From Lomentospora prolificans (Eukaryota; Ascomycota; Sordariomycetes; Microascales; Microascaceae), in NCBI GenBank assembly GCA_029532625.1, contig JARFXM010000009.1, positions 1,674,001-1,738,000 on the forward strand: a stretch of 64,000 bases of DNA. The letters run 5' to 3'. This document shows, in pieces, positions 59,145-64,000 of this stretch. The stretch's first letter is position 1. The number at the start of each line of letters is the position of its first letter. The notes below the pieces were generated by a model. That model made no database searches. It was not told the DNA's origin and saw only the letters and a list, made by a program, of their open reading frames with translations. The position numbers were made by a program, and so were the translations under genes.

Positions 59145-59255
59145 TTACATGATGGTGCAAGCAGCGAGCGAAGCGACCCGAGTGTTCTCGGGCTTGGACG
59201 TGGCGGAGCCGGCGGTGGACTGCGCGTTCTGGGGCTTGGAGGACGGAGCGGCCAT
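59145..59255 (-). CDS. Candidate a-factor-type lipopeptide pheromone precursor (36 codons, CaaX end)
   Basis: A 36-codon frame with ATG at 59255 in an excellent context (CCAAAATGGCC on the coding strand). It begins MAAPSSKPQNAQSTAG, continues SATSKPENTRVASLAA and ends CTIM followed by TAA. The terminal Cys-aliphatic-aliphatic-Met is a farnesylation (CaaX) box, and the polar, Ser/Ala/Thr/Pro-rich body without a signal peptide is the usual shape of ascomycete a-factor-like precursors. SKP-(Q/E)-N occurs twice (SSKPQN, TSKPEN), which may mark processing or an internal duplication. A TATA-like TATAAAAA lies about 150 nt upstream. The last codons, ATGTAAGC, also resemble a splice donor, so it could instead be the first exon of a longer gene. 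I cannot name a matching family member. Confidence 0.42.
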   Translation of the reverse strand: MAAPSSKPQNAQSTAGSATSKPENTRVASLAACTIM

Positions 59256-60579
59256 TTTGGATAATTGCGGTCCTGAGTTTTCTTTTCGTGTGACTGAAAA
59301 CGGTCTTTTATTGTGTTCAGATTGGATTCTTTAGTAGATTTCGATTTGAGCTCGTTTGAGGATGATGGACAAGATGAGTCGCTTTCGAGGGCGATTCGCA
59401 GCCTTTTTATATTCAAAATTTTCGCTTCGTCCAGGGAATCGCCGGCACCCAAGTGCTCAACTATGAAGCACTCGTGCCCCAAGCTGTTCAGTCGAGGCGC
59501 CGTCTCCTTCGTTTGTGTTTCCCTTTCCGCACCATGATCAAAGAACCTACTTTCGCGCCAAATCTCCCCCTTGCTTTGATGATACCCACCGACTCATCCA
59601 ATCCACAGGCATCCTCTTTCACGAGGCACAACACCTGATGTTGATATGGCATGCCGACCAGCCCCAAGGAGAACGAAAACCTCTGTGGAATGTGGACTAT
59701 TCCTCTTCTGTCCCCATACAATACACCGTCGGCGAATGGGGCCACGGCATAACGACGCAAGGGAGCGCCCAACAAGCAATAAGCAGGCTTCTCAATAGTT
59801 TCAGTCGCCTCGTCGGTCTCGTGTAGAGGCTTGCGAGTATTTGGGTTTCATGGATGTGGTGGATGTGGGATGAACGACGCCCGGCTCGGTTGGTCGTATT
59901 CTAATCATTTGCCCGAGCCACCAACTCCAGCTGCCATCGAAGGAAGAGCGGGGGCGGGGGCCAAATGCAAGCAAAACTTTCCCAAGATCACAACTAATTT
60001 GATGCTTTTCCTTCTGCGGCAGCATTGTTCTGCAGGGAGCAAAGTGCCGGCAAAGGGAGTTCAACCCTTTATCGTCCCGGTACGGGAAAAAGCCTCCAAG
60101 ATTGGGTATATCTTGAGATATCTATGCAAGGGAGAAGAAGGATCAATGTTTTCCCTCCACGGCAGGTGGGTTCCATCGAATCCCAGATGCTAGTATCTGA
60201 GAAAGCTTAGGAATGAATATATGTGACCAAGACGGCTTTCGCACCGCGCTTCACCTCCGGCACATTCCAGACCTCGTCTTGCCGTGCAGCTCTACATTGA
60301 TTTGCCCGGCAGCTCCAACAGCCGCACCTGGCACGCTCCTCACATGACAATCGAGGTAGGAATAGGCAAGCGAACCTGGGGTTCCTCTACTCGCCCAACA
60401 CGACATACCGATCAAGCGCCCGAGTTGCTTACTTGCCTGCTGCGAGCAAATTGGGTTGTGTCAATTTGCTTGCTTTCTTCGTGGGTATCTAAATCCTTGA
60501 TATGTCAGACATCGCATCCGTCTAATGCTTCGCCTTGGCCGCCCTCTCCAGAGTTATGTGGCATATGTCACAATGTCAC
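59256..60579. other. Intergenic: upstream of the CaaX mini-gene
   Basis: 1.3 kb. The minus strand upstream of 59255 has an A-rich leader and a TATA-like box; further up there are only short frames with non-ATG starts, such as 59515-59826 (plus). Confidence 0.5.
59404..59411 (-). promoter_or_regulatory. TATA-like box upstream of the CaaX mini-gene
   Basis: On the minus strand the sequence reads TATAAAAA, about 150 nt before the ATG at 59255. It is a position compatible with a short, strongly transcribed gene with a leader of about 100 nt. Confidence 0.4.
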
Positions 60580-61788
60580 CTAGAGCGTATCCAACAGCTC
60601 GGCCCTAGCGGTGGTCCAGTCCCGGAAGCTTTGCAGATCATCGACATTAACAATGTCTACGCCCTCGTCGGAAAGGACCTTCCAGACCCTGTCCCTAACT
60701 CCTAGCGCCCACGCCGGTGCGCCCCAGTACCTAGCCTTCAGACCCCGGGAATGCGCCTCCCTGACGCTCTTCCTTAGTCTTTCAACTTGCCTCTGCGTCA
60801 AGTGCCCCGTCAACGAGAGGCCCAAGTGCTCGGTGAAAGAAACGCTAGCGTAGTAGGAGTTGGTGGCATCGTACTCAGAGCCTTCGAGGGCATTTAGCGG
60901 GGCGTCGAAGAATGAGTCGTGAAACGTCGAGTTCGCCCTCAGCGTCGCGAAGTCGGTATTTCCGCTTCCGACGACGGTGATGGGGCGGTAATGCACCTTA
61001 CCATCGCTGACGTGGGTGAGCCAGTCTCGCTCTCGAAGGGGTTGGAGCTGGGCTTGGACAACGGGCCACGTATCGTGACTCTCGCTCTTCAAGTCGATGA
61101 CGAGGGCAAGGGTTTGGTCCGGGTCGCTCTCGTAGACGCCGTTGTGCGTCCAGCCCTGGCCGGGGAAGTAGCTGTTTCGCTGCTCGAGCAGCTTGACCAG
61201 CGGGTCTACGTAAAGGCCGGTAAAATTCACTCCTCTCTTGAGGTCTGACCACTCATGCGCTATCCACAGGTCGTCCTCCACTAGCCAAACGTCGGCCTCG
61301 ATACCAACACAACCCGTCTTCAAGGCTGAGAAGACGGGCTCCTTGCGCCAGTAGTCGTTATGCGAGTGGCATGATATCGGGTTGGGCTTCTCAACATATG
61401 GCGACTCCGCGTATATTAACCGGGCAAGGAAAGTGGGAATGCCGACGATAGAAAGAATAATACTAAAGTCACCCACGTAAGCCAACGAGCGTCACTGCGG
61501 CCGTGGGACCTTCAAAATAGTCAAGGCTGGCTTCACTTACATCACAAAGGTAAGGATGGCACCACACAAAACAGTGCCGCGGCCTACACGGCACCCGTAG
61601 ATGACCAACGCATCGTCATCTCCTTCGCAGACCTTGGTTTTCTCATTTGCTTGTTCATCGGAGACAGGCCGGGTCTCGCGTAGTAGAGGCCGGCCGCTTT
61701 CTATATCAGACGTCTGAGCATAACTGTCGTCATATATGGTGGACTCGAACGAACTTCTTTGGGATAGTGTGCCCTGGTGGCGCTCCAT
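60580..61788 (-). CDS. PLC-like phosphodiesterase, AIM6 family
   Basis: Two exons. The ATG at 61788 opens MERHQGTLSQRSSFESTIYD, a cytosolic tail, then a transmembrane helix built across the intron (GTVLCGAILTFV joined to IIILSIVGIPTFL). The lumenal or extracellular domain starts CHSHNDYWRKEPVFSALKTG, with VGIEADVWLVEDDLWIAHE, TLALVIDLKSESHDTWPVV, TGHLTQRQVERLRKSVREAH and GVDIVNVDDLQSFRDW. The H-N and E-x-D residues in SHNDYW and IEADVW are those of PLC-like/GDPD barrels. Yeast Aim6 (altered inheritance of mitochondria 6) is the closest relative I know; its substrate is unknown. About 380 residues. Confidence 0.85.
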
Positions 61789-64000
61789 GGTAGGGAGGCG
61801 TGATAACAATGATGGAAAGAAAATGAATATGTATGGGCAAGTAGAGCACGATGCTAATACGCTTATACAAGGGAGCTATTCCAAAAACTAGAAACCGGAT
61901 TTAGACGACTCGCGGTCCTCTGGCAGGAGTGCAGCTACGTGCAATCGGAGGGGACGTTAAAAGTGCAAGGCTTCCCGGGGTTGCACGAGGACGAAGAGAG
62001 GAGGGAGACTGGACCCGGAGGGGGGAAGGAGGGGGAGGAGGAAGTAGAGTTTCAACAGGGCTTCACTAGAGGGGGAAAAGGGAATAAAGGCAAGATGGAA
62101 GCGGGAAAGTGGTAACTTATACAGGAAGAGGAAGGCCCTTAGGCGAGCAAAACCTCGGAGGATAGCCCATTTTCCGGCATCTCCACGACGGTGGCATCTG
62201 CCGGGGGGCCTGCGAGATATCAAAGTGGGAAACGGGGTCGATGCGACACGAGAAGCCACGAGGGGCGGTAGATCAAAAGGTCGTTAAGCTTGAGAAAGCC
62301 AAGCTTTCTTCAGCTGGGGACAGGGGCTAGTGCGATCTGGTTAATAACTCACCGTTGGTTGATGGACAATGCCTTTTGGACGAAAGTGGGCAAGCCTTCC
62401 CAATAAATCGGACTTGTCGCCACACGTGCGTCGATGGTGTGGGATGGGGAGCCTTGTTTGGGACGGGCTCAATAGGTTTAATCAATAATTACAAAGTAGT
62501 CTGGGGGTCTGGGGGAGAGAGAGCCCTAAGCACGTTGGCAGCGCTGACGGGTTTGATGAATGAAAACCCGAGGCTTGAGCTGGTGCTTCGGCTAGTCGCC
62601 AGTATTTCATGAGGGTATCCATGGATGGATGGATGGATGTATTTGCCTGGTCCTGAGCCACATCGATCGGCCCCCAAGCCACTTTTCTCTCCCAGGACTG
62701 CTTTTTTTTCCCTTTTCATGTTTTCTTTTACTTCTTTTTTTTATTTATTTTTTTGAGCCCCTCCTTTCCTCTAAATGTTCACAGCTGATCCCTTCCATCG
62801 CTGTATACCTGCGTCGGTCATCACTAAGAATCAAGAACGAGGAAATATGACTGTGAACATGGTGTGAGCGCTCGATTCTTGATGATCTTGGGCTATTGGG
62901 AGTTTAGGTACGCCCACCGATTGGAGCGTGGCGACCACCTGGGTTTGCCTTTCCAGCTGGATTTTAGCCAGCGAACCCTGAAATTCGGCCGGCCCCCAAG
63001 TGCTGAGGTTGCCTGGCCTGGCTGGCTGGCTGGCTATTATTGATCGTTGGCCACCAATGAATATTAGGCCCTGAGACACTGGCTGGCAGTTGATGCAGTC
63101 GCACAAAGGCCGGGGTGCCGACGCCAGGGCTGGCTGTGTGGGGTACCTGTATTAGTGGACTCTTGGACAGACACTCTTGACTCTGAAAACATATCAACGT
63201 TATGTTTGTTGTGTTACTATCAAAGTTTTTTGATCAGTCCAATGGATCAATGGATGTACTGAAGTAAAGCCAGAGATGATATAGCGCGTCATGTAATAGT
63301 ATGAGCTGGTCCTGGAGGCCAGGGCATGCCCAGCCATTATCCAGTGTCATGGTCCACAGGCCAGCCGGCAGTGACGGTCCATGCCTGCTGAGTGCGGCTG
63401 CCGTCTAATTACGCGGTTTCTCTACAAGGACTAATTTGACATTGTAACATGCTGGCAACATTGAACGTACTTGTAGAAATGTTCCAAGTCCAGTCCCATG
63501 CCGCGATTGGGTCGTGGTATTGCACCATCTACTAATAGTAAGCTTTTCCATCTCTGTCTCAACGCGGCAGACAGGCCTGTGCTGCTCCACACATACAACG
63601 TACCCCCCAGGAACCTAAAACTCACATGTGCGCACCACACCGCTGGCCTGGCCAGCACCTATTGGCAGCCTCGCCAGCTCTCCATCGCTGGCCAGCTGCA
63701 GCCCTGGGCTCCAAATGTGATTCATCGCGCCTCGTCGGGCCTGACCTGAAATGTCGCGCAACATCATTCAACCCTCCAAAAGCAACATCGCAAAAGTAGA
63801 CTCCTTTCTCAGCTTGACTCCCCCTTGTCTTGCTGGCCATTCCCGCCATTGGCGTTCCCGCCCCGTTTCCCGTGAATGACTCTTCTCGATCGCGTGACCC
63901 AACCCGCTTCTTGCGAACATTCCCTTTTTCACCGAGCCCATCCCACACTCTCCCTTCTCCGCTCCATGACCAACTAGGCTCTCGACCTGCAGCCATCGCC
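61789..64000. other. Gene-free right end: AIM6-like promoter and probable leader of an off-window gene
   Basis: 2.2 kb. Short tetranucleotide repeats occur: ATGG (62620-62640) and CTGG near 63015-63035. From about 63750 to the end the plus strand is pyrimidine-rich, as in long leaders of fungal housekeeping genes. Open frames, including 63622-63996 (minus), have no recognisable family. Confidence 0.5.
62620..62640. repeat. ATGG tetranucleotide repeat
   Basis: Several copies of ATGG in tandem between the AIM6-like gene and the right edge. Confidence 0.85.

Noticed and set aside
59515..59826. Plus-strand frame of 103 codons near the CaaX ORF
   Set aside because: The start is GTG and the translation has no family resemblance.
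63622..63996. 124-codon minus-strand frame at the right edge
   Set aside because: The composition mirrors the pyrimidine-rich plus strand (Arg, Gly and Glu runs), as expected for an antisense shadow of a leader.
1..64000. Search for transposons, CRISPR arrays, rRNA or a secondary-metabolite cluster
   Set aside because: No transposase, reverse transcriptase, long terminal repeat, polyketide or peptide synthetase sequence is visible. The genes are conserved housekeeping loci.

Overview
The window is a gene-dense euchromatic stretch from a filamentous ascomycete (Pezizomycotina-type) nuclear genome. The evidence is: short GT-AG introns (mostly about 50-80 nt) with GTANGT donors and CTAAC-like branch points; complex I and calcineurin genes typical of moulds; an ortholog of the Aspergillus morphogenesis regulator SamB; and unrelated housekeeping genes on both strands with 0.2-2.8 kb spacers. 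I see no transposon, no CRISPR array and no credible tRNA or rRNA gene. The species cannot be fixed from the sequence.

Layout, left to right. A class V myosin first exon runs off the left edge (minus). Then come D-3-phosphoglycerate dehydrogenase (minus), nucleosome assembly protein Nap1 (minus), a P5B cation/polyamine ATPase of the Ypk9/ATP13A2 type (plus), the tail-anchored ubiquitin-conjugating enzyme Ubc6 (minus), a tiny three-exon complex I accessory subunit (plus), a CFA-synthase-family methyltransferase (minus), a Vhc1-type cation-chloride cotransporter (minus), the splicing factor Prp45/SNW (minus) and a p24/emp24 cargo receptor (minus).

The middle holds a PhoD-like membrane phosphatase whose frame is broken in a G run (plus), trimethyllysine dioxygenase (plus), calcineurin catalytic subunit A (plus), the B-block-binding subunit of TFIIIC (minus), a conserved basic protein of unknown function (minus), the mitochondrial dynamin Mgm1 (plus), a Zrg17-like zinc transporter (minus) and an uncharacterised two-helix membrane protein (minus).

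The right part holds the MYND protein SamB/Mub1 (plus), a possible orphan ORF (minus), the rRNA-processing factor Ebp2 (minus), a 36-codon ORF ending in a CaaX box that looks like an a-factor-type lipopeptide pheromone precursor (minus), and an AIM6/PLC-like protein (minus). The last 2.2 kb is non-coding as far as I can see and probably leads into a gene beyond the right edge.

The genes do not form a pathway cluster. There is a loose excess of endomembrane functions (Ypk9, Ubc6, Vhc1, p24, Zrg17) and mitochondrial functions (complex I subunit, Mgm1, trimethyllysine dioxygenase), but this is ordinary gene order. All exon-intron structures were read by eye from splice signals and frame continuity. 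The most unusual items are the CaaX mini-ORF at 59145-59255, the frameshifted PhoD gene, the two unassigned conserved-looking proteins, and several very short exons.
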